Of a stretch of 64,000 nt of DNA, positions 1-7,987 are shown piece after piece (the first letter of the stretch is position 1; every line of letters begins with the position of its first letter). Below the pieces are notes generated by a model. That model had not been told where the DNA came from, searched no databases, and saw only the letters and a list, made by a program, of their open reading frames with translations. This DNA comes from Atlantibacter sp032062175 (GTDB lineage: Bacteria > Pseudomonadota > Gammaproteobacteria > Enterobacterales > Enterobacteriaceae), in assembly GCF_032062175.1 (NCBI RefSeq), contig NZ_DAMBQK010000006.1, forward strand, positions 62,001 to 126,000, given 5' to 3'. A program made the position numbers and the translations under genes.

Positions 1-54
1 CTGAAGTTGCCAGCGCTGGACAGCGATAAGGACAGAATAGTCTGTATTTATTGG

Positions 55-83
55 GCCCCGGATCAAACCGCTCGGGGCGTTTT
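55..83 (+). terminator. Putative intrinsic terminator of the upstream gene
   Basis: A 6-bp GC-only stem (55-60 with 73-78, 12-nt loop) is followed by G and four T. In E. coli metC lies directly upstream of yghB on the same strand, so this may be the metC terminator, but no metC sequence is visible here. The T tract is short. Confidence 0.45.
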
Positions 84-126
84 GCGATTACAATAACCCT
101 ATACACGCTGTTCGTCAGGATTACCC

Positions 127-780
127 ATGGTTGTTATTCAGAATATTGTTTCCGCGCTCTGGCAGCATGATTTCGCCGCGCTGGCAGATCCGCATGTGGT
201 CGGCATTGTTTACGGCGTGATGTTCGCCACGCTGTTTCTGGAAAATGGGCTGTTACCCGCCTCATTTTTACCCGGCGATAGTTTATTACTGCTGGCAGGG
301 GCGCTGGTGGCGAAAGGCGTGATGGATTTTGTCCCGACGATGGTGATTTTGACGTCCGCAGCCAGCCTCGGCTGTTGGCTGAGCTACGTGCAGGGCCGCT
401 GGCTCGGCAATACCCGAACGGTAAAAGGCTGGCTGAAGCAGTTGCCGCAAAAATATCACCAGCGCGCCACCTGCATGTTCGATCAGCACGGCCTGCTGGC
501 GCTGCTGGCGGGGCGCTTCCTCGCGTTTATCCGCACCCTGCTGCCGACCATGGCGGGCATTTCCGGCCTGTCTAACCGCCGCTTCCAGTTCTTTAACTGG
601 CTCAGCGCGTTTTTGTGGGTCGGTGTGGTGACCAGCTTCGGCTATGCGCTCAGCATGATCCCGTTCGTGAAGCGCCATGAAGACCAGGTGATGACTTTCC
701 TGATGGTGCTGCCTATCGTGCTGCTGGTGGCGGGCTTTATCGGCGCGCTGACGGTAGTGCTGAAGAAGAAATTCGCCTGA
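127..780 (+). CDS. yghB: DedA-family inner-membrane protein YghB
   Basis: A 217-residue polytopic membrane protein of the DedA (SNARE-associated, PF09335) family. The family is required redundantly with YqjA for cell division, proton-motive-force maintenance and Tat export in E. coli, and is linked to undecaprenyl-phosphate or phospholipid translocation. The residues known to be essential in E. coli are all present: Glu39, Asp51, Arg130 and Arg136, the last two in the GRFLAFIRTLLP segment. Length and sequence match E. coli YghB (219 aa) nearly throughout. It is followed by convergent yqhC 28 bp downstream. Confidence 0.96.
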   Translation: MVVIQNIVSALWQHDFAALADPHVVGIVYGVMFATLFLENGLLPASFLPGDSLLLLAGALVAKGVMDFVPTMVILTSAASLGCWLSYVQGRWLGNTRTVKGWLKQLPQKYHQRATCMFDQHGLLALLAGRFLAFIRTLLPTMAGISGLSNRRFQFFNWLSAFLWVGVVTSFGYALSMIPFVKRHEDQVMTFLMVLPIVLLVAGFIGALTVVLKKKFA

Positions 781-808
781 TACGTCACCTCGCTGCAAGG
801 CGGGGTGA

Positions 809-1708
809 CTACATTCCCTGCAAGGTGCGCATCCGCGCCGCGTCCTCTCCCGGCGTCACGCCGAAATAGCGTTTAAACTCCCGGCTAAACTGCGATGCGC
901 TCTCATAACCGACACGCATCGCCGCCGCGCTGGCTTTCATCCCGTCATGAACAATCAACATTCTGGCCTTATGCAGGCGGAAGGTTTTGATGTACTGCAA
1001 CGGCGATGTGCTGGTCACCGATTTGAAGTTATGGTGAAACGCCGACACGCTCATATTGGCGTCCAGCGCCAGCTGGTCCACGGTCAGGTTTTCGGTGTAC
1101 TGGTTTTCAATGCGTTTCAACACGCGGCTTATCAGGCTGAAATGCGTCTGGCGGCTGACCAGCGCCAGCAGCGCCCCGCCGCGCGGCCCCATCAGTACGT
1201 GGTACAGGATCTCGCGAATAATTGATTTGCCGAGGATCCGCGCGTCCAGCGGCTTATCCAGTACGTCAATCAGCCGCTCAATGGCGCAGAGGATCTCATC
1301 AGACAGCACGGCGGAGTTGATGCCGCTGGCGCACTGCGCCGGGCGAAACGCGTCGTCTTCGCCGATATCCATCAGCAGGGTTTGCAGTTGTTGCACATCC
1401 ACGTTGATGCGGATGCCCGCCAGCGGCGTTTCCGGCGTGGCGAAGGTTTCGCATTCAAACGGCAGCGGCACGGTCAGTAGCAGGTATTCGTTCGCATCGT
1501 AGCGAAACACCCTATCGTTAAGATAACCGGTCTTATTGCCGGAAAAGAGAAATATGATGCCAGGCTGGTACATTACCGGCGTGCGCGGGTGCGGCTGGGT
1601 GCCGTACAGCAAGCGGATCTCCGGCAGCAAGGCGCTAATTTCATCTTCATTATTTTTCAGGATGTTAACTTTTTTTGCCAGATGCTGGCAGATTTGCTGA
1701 CGGTTCAT
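809..1708 (-). CDS. yqhC: AraC-family regulator YqhC, activator of yqhD-dkgA
   Basis: A 299-residue AraC/XylS-type regulator with an N-terminal AraC_N-type sensing domain (about 20-180) and a C-terminal double helix-turn-helix (about 195-295, ending in the usual YFGVTP motif). In E. coli YqhC activates the divergent yqhD-dkgA genes in response to glyoxal, furfural and related aldehydes. The divergent arrangement, with a 187-bp control region, is conserved here. The E. coli protein is often annotated somewhat longer (318 aa); the ATG at 1708 is the first in-frame start in this track. Confidence 0.95.
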   Translation of the reverse strand: MNRQQICQHLAKKVNILKNNEDEISALLPEIRLLYGTQPHPRTPVMYQPGIIFLFSGNKTGYLNDRVFRYDANEYLLLTVPLPFECETFATPETPLAGIRINVDVQQLQTLLMDIGEDDAFRPAQCASGINSAVLSDEILCAIERLIDVLDKPLDARILGKSIIREILYHVLMGPRGGALLALVSRQTHFSLISRVLKRIENQYTENLTVDQLALDANMSVSAFHHNFKSVTSTSPLQYIKTFRLHKARMLIVHDGMKASAAAMRVGYESASQFSREFKRYFGVTPGEDAARMRTLQGM

Positions 1709-1712
1709 GATT

Positions 1713-1876
1713 CGCTACGCTGTGGCCATTATTCACGCTTCACATTGTGCGCAAAAAATTGCGGATCCTCCAGCGTCCTGGAGAAACAGGCAAGACACCG
1801 GCAGAAATGAGCATTGAGCATACCGACAGCCGCGCCCACAATATATCCCATCGCCACGCTGTGGCCCTCTGTTCAC
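1713..1876. repeat. Imperfect direct repeats in the yqhC-yqhD control region
   Basis: The 15-mer CGCTACGCTGTGGCC (1713-1727) recurs as CGCCACGCTGTGGCC (1852-1866), one mismatch. Each copy is followed by TTCAC (1732-1736 and 1872-1876), with one nucleotide difference in spacing. One copy abuts the yqhC start and the other ends about 20 bp before yqhD. They could be YqhC half-sites or a remnant duplication; which is not decided by the sequence. Confidence 0.5.
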
Positions 1877-1895
1877 CCACTTAACGGGAGTTCCC

Positions 1896-3059
1896 ATGAA
1901 TAATTTCGATCTGCATACCCCTACCCGAATCCTGTTTGGTAAAAATTCTATCGCCCAGTTGCGGGCGCAAATCCCGGAAGGCAGCCGCGTATTGATCACT
2001 TACGGCGGCGGCAGCGTCAAGAAAACCGGCGTGCTGGACCAGGTGTATGACGCACTGAAAGGCCTGGACGTGCTGGAGTTCGGCGGCATTGAGCCGAACC
2101 CGTCCTACGAAACGCTGATGAAAGCGGTTGAAGTAGCCCGTAAAGAGAATGTGACGTTCCTGCTGGCCGTCGGCGGCGGTTCCGTACTGGATGGCACTAA
2201 ATTTATCGCCGCCGCCGCGCACTACCCGGACGGCGTCGACCCGTGGGAAATCCTGCAAACCTCCGGTAGCAAAATCACCCGCGCCATCCCGATGGGCTCG
2301 GTATTAACCCTGCCGGCAACCGGTTCTGAATCCAACAAAGGCGCGGTGATTTCCCGCCGTACTACCGGTGACAAACAGGCGTTCCATTCCCCGTTCGTAC
2401 AGCCGGTTTTCGCGGTTCTCGATCCGGTTTATACCTACACCCTGCCGCCGCGCCAGGTAGCGAACGGCGTAGTGGATGCCTTCGTTCATACCGTTGAGCA
2501 GTACATCACTTACCCGGTTAACGCCAAAGTGCAGGACCGTTTCGCAGAAGGCATTTTGCTGACGCTGGTGGAAGATGGCCCGAAAGCGCTGTCAGAACCG
2601 GAAAACTATGACGTGCGCGCCAATGTGATGTGGGCAGCGACCATGGCGCTGAACGGTCTGATCGGCGCAGGCGTGCCGCAGGACTGGGCGACCCATATGC
2701 TGGGCCACGAACTGACTGCGATGCACGGCCTCGACCATGCGCAGACCCTGGCGGTAGTGCTGCCATCGCTGCTGAACATCAAGCGCAATGAAAAACGCGC
2801 CAAGCTGCTTCAGTACGCGGAGCGCGTCTGGAATATCACCGAAGGCAGCGAAGACGCGCGTATTGATGCCGCCATCGCCGCAACCCGCCATTTCTTCGAG
2901 CAAATGGGCGTGCCGACCACCCTTTCCGGCTACGGTCTCGACGGCAGCTCCATCCCCGGTTTGCTGGCGAAACTGGAAGAACATGGCATGACCAAACTCG
3001 GCGAACACAAAGACATTACCCTGGATGTGAGCCGTAAAATTTACGAAGCCGCACGCTAA
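1896..3059 (+). CDS. yqhD: NADPH-dependent aldehyde reductase YqhD
   Basis: A 387-residue group III (iron/zinc-type) alcohol dehydrogenase fold enzyme that reduces short aldehydes such as acrolein, malondialdehyde, butyraldehyde and furfural with NADPH. The metal ligands of E. coli YqhD are at identical positions: Asp194, His198, His267 and His281. The cofactor loop GGGS is at 37-40, where the serine helps select NADPH, and a second GGGS lies at 93-96. A GGGAG ribosome-binding site precedes the ATG. It is followed by dkgA on the same strand, the two forming the YqhC regulon. Confidence 0.98.
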   Translation: MNNFDLHTPTRILFGKNSIAQLRAQIPEGSRVLITYGGGSVKKTGVLDQVYDALKGLDVLEFGGIEPNPSYETLMKAVEVARKENVTFLLAVGGGSVLDGTKFIAAAAHYPDGVDPWEILQTSGSKITRAIPMGSVLTLPATGSESNKGAVISRRTTGDKQAFHSPFVQPVFAVLDPVYTYTLPPRQVANGVVDAFVHTVEQYITYPVNAKVQDRFAEGILLTLVEDGPKALSEPENYDVRANVMWAATMALNGLIGAGVPQDWATHMLGHELTAMHGLDHAQTLAVVLPSLLNIKRNEKRAKLLQYAERVWNITEGSEDARIDAAIAATRHFFEQMGVPTTLSGYGLDGSSIPGLLAKLEEHGMTKLGEHKDITLDVSRKIYEAAR

Positions 3060-3120
3060 GCTTTTTACCGCCCGACCTTTCGTTTTCGGCTTTTTCGTCC
3101 AGAATTAAGTCACTCGACTT

Positions 3121-3142
3121 ACCCCGCAGCACCTTGCGGGGT
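3121..3142. repeat. 8-bp inverted repeat between yqhD and dkgA
   Basis: ACCCCGCA (3121-3128) pairs perfectly with TGCGGGGT (3135-3142) around a 6-nt loop. There is no T run after it, so it is more likely an mRNA processing or stability hairpin, or a partial attenuator, than a terminator. The dkgA Shine-Dalgarno begins 8 nt later. Confidence 0.5.
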
Positions 3143-3161
3143 ATTCCAAAAGGAGGAATTT

Positions 3162-3989
3162 ATGGCAAATCCGACCGTAATTAAGCTTCAGGACGGTAAT
3201 GTTATGCCACAGCTTGGCCTTGGCGTATGGAAGGCAGGGAATGACGAAGTGGTTCCCGCCATTCATAAAGCGCTTGAGGTGGGGTATCGCTCCATTGATA
3301 CCGCTGCGGCATACAAAAACGAACAGGGCGTGGGGCAAGCTCTTCAAAGCGCGGGCATCCCGCGTGATGAATTGTTTATCACCACTAAACTCTGGAATGA
3401 CGATCAGCAGCGCCCCCAGCAGGCTCTGGAAGAGAGTCTTGAGAAGCTTAAGCTCGATCATGTCGATCTCTATTTGATGCACTGGCCGGTCCCGGCCATC
3501 GATCACTTTGTTGATGCCTGGAAAGGGATGATTGAGCTGCAAAAGCAGGGGCTCGCCAAAAGTATCGGGGTGTGCAACTTCCAGATTAACCACCTGCAAC
3601 GGCTGATTGATGAAACGGGCGTCACGCCGGTGATCAACCAGATCGAGTTGCATCCTCTGCTGCAACAGCGCCAACTCCATGCCTGGAACGCCACGCACAA
3701 GATCCAGACTGAATCCTGGAGCCCGCTCGCTCAGGGCGGCGAAGGGGTATTTGACCAGAAAGTGATCCGCGAGCTGGCGGATAAATATGGCAAAACTCCG
3801 GCACAAATCGTGATCCGCTGGCATCTGGATTCCGGCCTGGTGGTGATCCCGAAATCGGTCACGCTTTCACGTATCGTAGAAAACTTTGACGTCTGGGACT
3901 TCCGTCTTGATAAAGACGAACTCGGCGATATCGCTAAACTCGATCAGGGTAAACGGCTGGGGCCGGACCCGGACCAGTTCGGCGGATAA
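3162..3989 (+). CDS. dkgA: Aldo-keto reductase, methylglyoxal / 2,5-diketo-D-gluconate reductase A
   Basis: A 275-residue (alpha/beta)8 NADPH-dependent aldo-keto reductase (AKR5 family), equal in length to E. coli DkgA/YqhE. It reduces methylglyoxal, beta-keto esters and 2,5-diketo-D-gluconate. The catalytic tetrad is visible as Asp46, Tyr51, Lys76 and His107 (LMHWPVP). The cofactor-binding IPKSV segment is near 228. The start is set by a perfect AGGAGG at 3151-3156, five bases before the ATG. It is second in the yqhD unit and is followed by a strong terminator. Confidence 0.97.
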   Translation: MANPTVIKLQDGNVMPQLGLGVWKAGNDEVVPAIHKALEVGYRSIDTAAAYKNEQGVGQALQSAGIPRDELFITTKLWNDDQQRPQQALEESLEKLKLDHVDLYLMHWPVPAIDHFVDAWKGMIELQKQGLAKSIGVCNFQINHLQRLIDETGVTPVINQIELHPLLQQRQLHAWNATHKIQTESWSPLAQGGEGVFDQKVIRELADKYGKTPAQIVIRWHLDSGLVVIPKSVTLSRIVENFDVWDFRLDKDELGDIAKLDQGKRLGPDPDQFGG

Positions 3990-4000
3990 TCTTTATCAAC

Positions 4001-4024
4001 CCGGCGCCCGGCGCCGGTTTTTTT
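4001..4024 (+). terminator. Intrinsic terminator of yqhD-dkgA
   Basis: Perfect 7-bp stem CCGGCGC/GCGCCGG (4001-4007 with 4011-4017), triloop CCG, then seven T (4018-4024). It lies 12 bp after the dkgA stop. Confidence 0.93.
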
Positions 4025-4162
4025 CAGAATTTTTTAATCCTCATTTCTGCGCTTAAACAGTAAGCCCCTTTCGCCACACCGATAAAATCCTTATCTATCA
4101 ATGAATTATTCGCAACATGAATGATTCGTTTTTTCCAATAATTTTTTGATAAGGATTTCATC

Positions 4163-5617
4163 GTGGGCACGTCTCCTTCAAGAGCCGTTAACTGGCTCAA
4201 ACTGATTTTGATTCTGATACCGGCGGCGCTGTTATGGCAATTAACACCGCCCAGCGGATTAACCCTCCCCGCCTGGCACAGCGCGGTTATCTTCGTCACG
4301 ACCATCGTCTGCATCGTGGCGAACGTGCTGCCTATTGGCGCGGTAGGGATTATCGGCATTACTGTGTTTGCCCTGGTCCGTGCGGCGGGCGATGTAAAAG
4401 CCAGCGATGCCATCACCACGGCGTTGAGTGAACTTAACAGCTCGCTGATCTGGCTGATCGTCGTGGCGTTTATGATTGCCCGCGGGTTTATCAAAACCGG
4501 CCTTGGGCGGCGTATTGCGCTCCAGATGATCCGCTTACTGGGTAAACGCACGCTTGGGCTGGCGTGGGGCCTGGCATGTGCCGATTTGATTCTTTCGCCA
4601 GCGATGCCCAGCAACACCGCGCGCTGCGGCGGCGTGATCTACCCTATTGCCGATGCGCTTTCCCGCAGCTTCGATTCCCGACCGGAAGATGAGTCGCGCA
4701 GCAAAATTGGCACCTTCCTGATTGCCTGCATTGGTAACGTCAATGACGTCACCGCCGCGCTGTTTATGACCGGTTACACCGGCAACCTGCTGGCGGTGAA
4801 ACTGGCGGCCAATGCGGGCGTGACCATCACCTGGGGCGGCTGGTTTTTGGCTGCCCTGCTGCCCTGCCTGGTATCGCTGATCGTGGTGCCGCTGCTGGTA
4901 TATGTGCTGGTACGCCCGACCATCACGCACACGCCCGATGCGCCAAAACTGGCGATGAGCGAACTGGAGAAAATGGGGCCGATCGCCAAAGGTGAATGGC
5001 TGATGCTTGGCACCATCGTGCTGCTGTTGGTGCTGTGGATTTTCGGCGATACCCTGGGCGTTGACCCCACTACCGCCTCTTTTGTTGGGCTGTCGGTGCT
5101 GCTGTTAAGCGGCGTGTTATCCTGGGAAGACGTCAAAAGCGAGAAAGGCGCATGGGATACGCTGATTTGGTTTGCGGCCCTGCTGATGATGGCTAACCAG
5201 CTTAAGAAACTCGGCTTTACCAGTTGGTTTGGCAACGTGATTGGCGAAAGCCTGGCAAGCTCGTTGCAGGGAACCAGTTGGGTGGTGGTGCTTTTACTGC
5301 TTAACGCCGCCTATTTCTATACCCACTACTTCTTCGCCAGCGGCAACGCGCAAATCGCCGCGCTGTATGCCGTGTTCCTGGGCGTTGGTAGCCATATCGG
5401 CCTGCCGATCGTCCCGCTGGCCTTTATGCTGGCGTTCAGCAGCAGTCTGTATTGCTCATTAACCCAGTACACCCACGCGCGCGGCCCGATCCTGTTCGGC
5501 GCAGGCTATGTGCCGACAGGCGTGTGGTGGCGCACCGGGTTTGTGGTCAGCCTGGTGAACCAGGCCATTTTTATGAGCGTTGGCCTGGCGTGGTGGAAGG
5601 TGTTGGGGCTGTATTGA
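4163..5617 (+). CDS. DASS-family anion (dicarboxylate/tricarboxylate) transporter
   Basis: A 484-residue inner-membrane protein with about 11-14 hydrophobic segments. It belongs to the divalent anion:Na+ symporter (DASS) family, closest by eye to the CitT/TtdT/YbhI antiporter branch. The family's SNT-type signatures are visible as LSPAMPSNTARCGG near residue 150 and SSLYCSLTQYTHARGP near 430. The substrate is probably a C4 or C6 carboxylate but cannot be read from sequence. The start is GTG with AAGGA 7 bases upstream. The gene stands alone between two terminators, where E. coli has yqhG/yqhH. No two-component system or lyase genes accompany it. Confidence 0.85.
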   Translation: MGTSPSRAVNWLKLILILIPAALLWQLTPPSGLTLPAWHSAVIFVTTIVCIVANVLPIGAVGIIGITVFALVRAAGDVKASDAITTALSELNSSLIWLIVVAFMIARGFIKTGLGRRIALQMIRLLGKRTLGLAWGLACADLILSPAMPSNTARCGGVIYPIADALSRSFDSRPEDESRSKIGTFLIACIGNVNDVTAALFMTGYTGNLLAVKLAANAGVTITWGGWFLAALLPCLVSLIVVPLLVYVLVRPTITHTPDAPKLAMSELEKMGPIAKGEWLMLGTIVLLLVLWIFGDTLGVDPTTASFVGLSVLLLSGVLSWEDVKSEKGAWDTLIWFAALLMMANQLKKLGFTSWFGNVIGESLASSLQGTSWVVVLLLLNAAYFYTHYFFASGNAQIAALYAVFLGVGSHIGLPIVPLAFMLAFSSSLYCSLTQYTHARGPILFGAGYVPTGVWWRTGFVVSLVNQAIFMSVGLAWWKVLGLY

Positions 5618-5631
5618 GCCATTGCGGCACA

Positions 5632-5659
5632 AAAAAGGGGGAAATCATTCCCCCTTTTT
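5632..5659. terminator. Bidirectional terminator between the DASS gene and ygiQ
   Basis: A-run/GGGGGAA (5632-5643) pairs with TTCCCCC/T-run (5648-5659) around a 4-nt loop. It gives T tracts on both strands between convergent genes. Confidence 0.92.
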
Positions 5660-5661
5660 CA

Positions 5662-7860
5662 TTAGCGCTGACGCGCTTTTAGCGGCGCTTTCCCGGGCGT
5701 TTTCCCACTGCGACGTGGGCCCGCAGCGGGCGTCTGACGCTGATGTTCCACCGGCGTATGTTTGGTTAATGCCGGACGCGTATGGCGATTCTGACGGCGC
5801 GCTTCGCGCATCTCATCCAGCGTCGGCGCAGGCACCAGGCAATCGCGGCGTGAGCCAATCAGGTGCTTTTTACCCATCGCCTCCAGCGCCTGACGGATCA
5901 GCGGCCAGTTGGCAGGGTCGTGATAACGCAGCAGCGCTTTATGCAGGCGGCGTTGTTTATCCCCTTTCGGCACCACCACATCTTCACTCTTGTAACCAAT
6001 CTTACTCAGCGGGTTTTTGCCGGTGTAATACATGGTGGTCGAGTTAGCGAGCGGTGACGGATAGAAGTTCTGCACCTGATCCAGACGGAAACGGCGCTGT
6101 TTCAGCCACAGCGCCAGGTTCACCATGTCTTCATCGCGCGTACCGGGGTGGGCGGAGATAAAGTAGGGGATCAGATACTGCTCTTTACCGGCTTGCTTAG
6201 AATAGGTATCGAACAGCTCTTTAAAACGATCGTAGCTGCCCATGCCCGGCTTCATCATTTTCGACAGCGGGCCTTCCTCAGTGTGCTCCGGCGCAATCTT
6301 CAGATAGCCGCCAACGTGGTGCGTCGCCAGTTCTTTGATGTAACGCGGGTCTTCCACAGCGATGTCGTAACGCACACCGGAGGCGATCAGGATCTTCTTG
6401 ATGCCTTTCAGATCGCGCGCACGGCGATACAGATCGATGGTCGGCTGGTGGTTGGTATCCATGTGCTGGCAAATGTCCGGATAAACGCACGACAGGCGAC
6501 GGCAGGTTTGCTCAGCGCGCGGCGACTTGCAGCGCAGCATGTACATATTGGCGGTTGGTCCACCCAAATCCGAGATCACGCCAGTAAAGCCGGGAACCGT
6601 GTCGCGAATCGCTTCGATTTCATTAACGATAGAATCTTCAGAACGGCTCTGAATAATGCGGCCTTCGTGCTCGGTAATTGAGCAGAATGAGCAGCCGCCA
6701 AAGCAGCCGCGCATGATATTGATCGAGAAACGGATCATCTCATACGCCGGAATACGGCTATTGCCGTACGCGGGGTGTGGCACGCGTTTGTACGGCAGCG
6801 CAAATACGCTGTCCATCTCTTCAGTCGACAAAGGTATCGCCGGCGGGTTGACCCAGATGTAACGCTCGCCGTGTTTTTGCATCAATGCACGCGCGCAGCC
6901 TGGGTTAGTTTCGTGGTGCAAAATACGCGATGCATGTGCGTAGAGCACTTTGTCGCCTTTGACTTTTTCAAACGACGGCAGCAGCACATAGGTCTTTTCC
7001 CACGGCTTGGGACGCGGCGGCTGAACCACCACGGCTTTCGCTTCGGCTTTCTTCGGTTCGACAGGTTTGTTATCCGCACACGGCAGATCGTCGCCGTAAG
7101 GATGCGGGATCGGGTCGATTTTGCCTGGCATATCAATGATACGGGAATCCACCCCGCTCCAGCCCGGCAGCGCCTCTTTCACCATAATCGCCGTGTTACG
7201 TACATCGCGGATCTGGCCCACCGGTTCACCCTGTGCCAGGCGGTGTGCCACTTCCACCAGCGGGCGCTCGCCGTTGCCGAAAATCAGCATATCGGCTTTG
7301 GAATCCACCAGCACTGAACGGCGCACGGTATCAGACCAGTAATCATAATGCGCGGTACGGCGCAGGCTGGCTTCGATGCCGCCGAGGATCACCGGCACGT
7401 CTTTCCACGCTTCTTTACAGCGTTGGGTGTAGACAAGGGTCGCGCGGTCAGGACGTTTACCCGCCACGTTATCCGGCGTATAGGCATCATCATGGCGCAG
7501 TTTACGGTCGGCGGTGTAACGGTTGATCATCGAGTCCATGTTGCCTGCGGTCACGCCGAAGAACAGGTTCGGTTTGCCCAGACGCATAAAGTCGTCTTTG
7601 GTGTTCCAGTCCGGCTGGGCGATGATGCCGACGCGGAAGCCCTGGGCTTCCAGCATGCGCCCGCAAATCGCCATCCCAAAGCTCGGGTGGTCGACGTAGG
7701 CATCCCCGGTAACCAAAATGATGTCGCAGCTATCCCAGCCAAGTTGATCCATTTCCTCACGGGACATCGGCAAGAACGGCGCGGGGCCGAAACAGGCAGC
7801 CCAATACTGGGGCCAGGAAAAAAGGTCGCGATCGGGTTGGATCAGACTTATAGCGCTCAT
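5662..7860 (-). CDS. ygiQ: Radical SAM protein YgiQ
   Basis: A 732-residue protein, close to the 739 aa of E. coli YgiQ. It has an N-terminal YgiQ-specific domain and a central radical-SAM domain carrying the [4Fe-4S] motif CFGGCSFC (CxxxCxxC, about residue 383). The C-terminal tail is basic and Pro/Arg-rich. The family is UPF0313; the reaction is not known to me. The first 30 residues contain the conserved FSWPQYWAACFGPAPFLPMS-type start region, supporting the ATG at 7860. Confidence 0.95.
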   Translation of the reverse strand: MSAISLIQPDRDLFSWPQYWAACFGPAPFLPMSREEMDQLGWDSCDIILVTGDAYVDHPSFGMAICGRMLEAQGFRVGIIAQPDWNTKDDFMRLGKPNLFFGVTAGNMDSMINRYTADRKLRHDDAYTPDNVAGKRPDRATLVYTQRCKEAWKDVPVILGGIEASLRRTAHYDYWSDTVRRSVLVDSKADMLIFGNGERPLVEVAHRLAQGEPVGQIRDVRNTAIMVKEALPGWSGVDSRIIDMPGKIDPIPHPYGDDLPCADNKPVEPKKAEAKAVVVQPPRPKPWEKTYVLLPSFEKVKGDKVLYAHASRILHHETNPGCARALMQKHGERYIWVNPPAIPLSTEEMDSVFALPYKRVPHPAYGNSRIPAYEMIRFSINIMRGCFGGCSFCSITEHEGRIIQSRSEDSIVNEIEAIRDTVPGFTGVISDLGGPTANMYMLRCKSPRAEQTCRRLSCVYPDICQHMDTNHQPTIDLYRRARDLKGIKKILIASGVRYDIAVEDPRYIKELATHHVGGYLKIAPEHTEEGPLSKMMKPGMGSYDRFKELFDTYSKQAGKEQYLIPYFISAHPGTRDEDMVNLALWLKQRRFRLDQVQNFYPSPLANSTTMYYTGKNPLSKIGYKSEDVVVPKGDKQRRLHKALLRYHDPANWPLIRQALEAMGKKHLIGSRRDCLVPAPTLDEMREARRQNRHTRPALTKHTPVEHQRQTPAAGPRRSGKTPGKAPLKARQR

Positions 7861-7953
7861 AATGCTTCCGGGGTGGTAAAAAAATAGACAAAGGGCGGCG
7901 ATTATACGTTGTATCGCCGCCAGAAAAGAAGAGGTAATAACAAAACGTTTACG

Positions 7954-7978
7954 TCCCTTTTCCGCCGTGGAAAAGGGA
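7954..7978. repeat. Inverted repeat downstream of ftsP
   Basis: TCCCTTTTCC (7954-7963) pairs perfectly with GGAAAAGGGA (7969-7978) around a 5-nt loop, 9 bp after the ftsP stop on the minus strand. The sequence after it on the minus strand is only weakly T-rich, so it may be an inefficient terminator. Confidence 0.55.
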
Positions 7979-7987
7979 ACGAAAAGT

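Noticed and set aside
3105..3824. 239-codon minus-strand open frame opposite dkgA
   Set aside because: dkgA is unambiguous with all catalytic residues; the opposite frame is a shadow.
4024..4617. 197-codon minus-strand open frame overlapping the start of the DASS transporter
   Set aside because: It overlaps the dkgA terminator and the transporter's first helices in antisense. It is Ser/Thr/Arg-rich as expected for the complement of hydrophobic codons.
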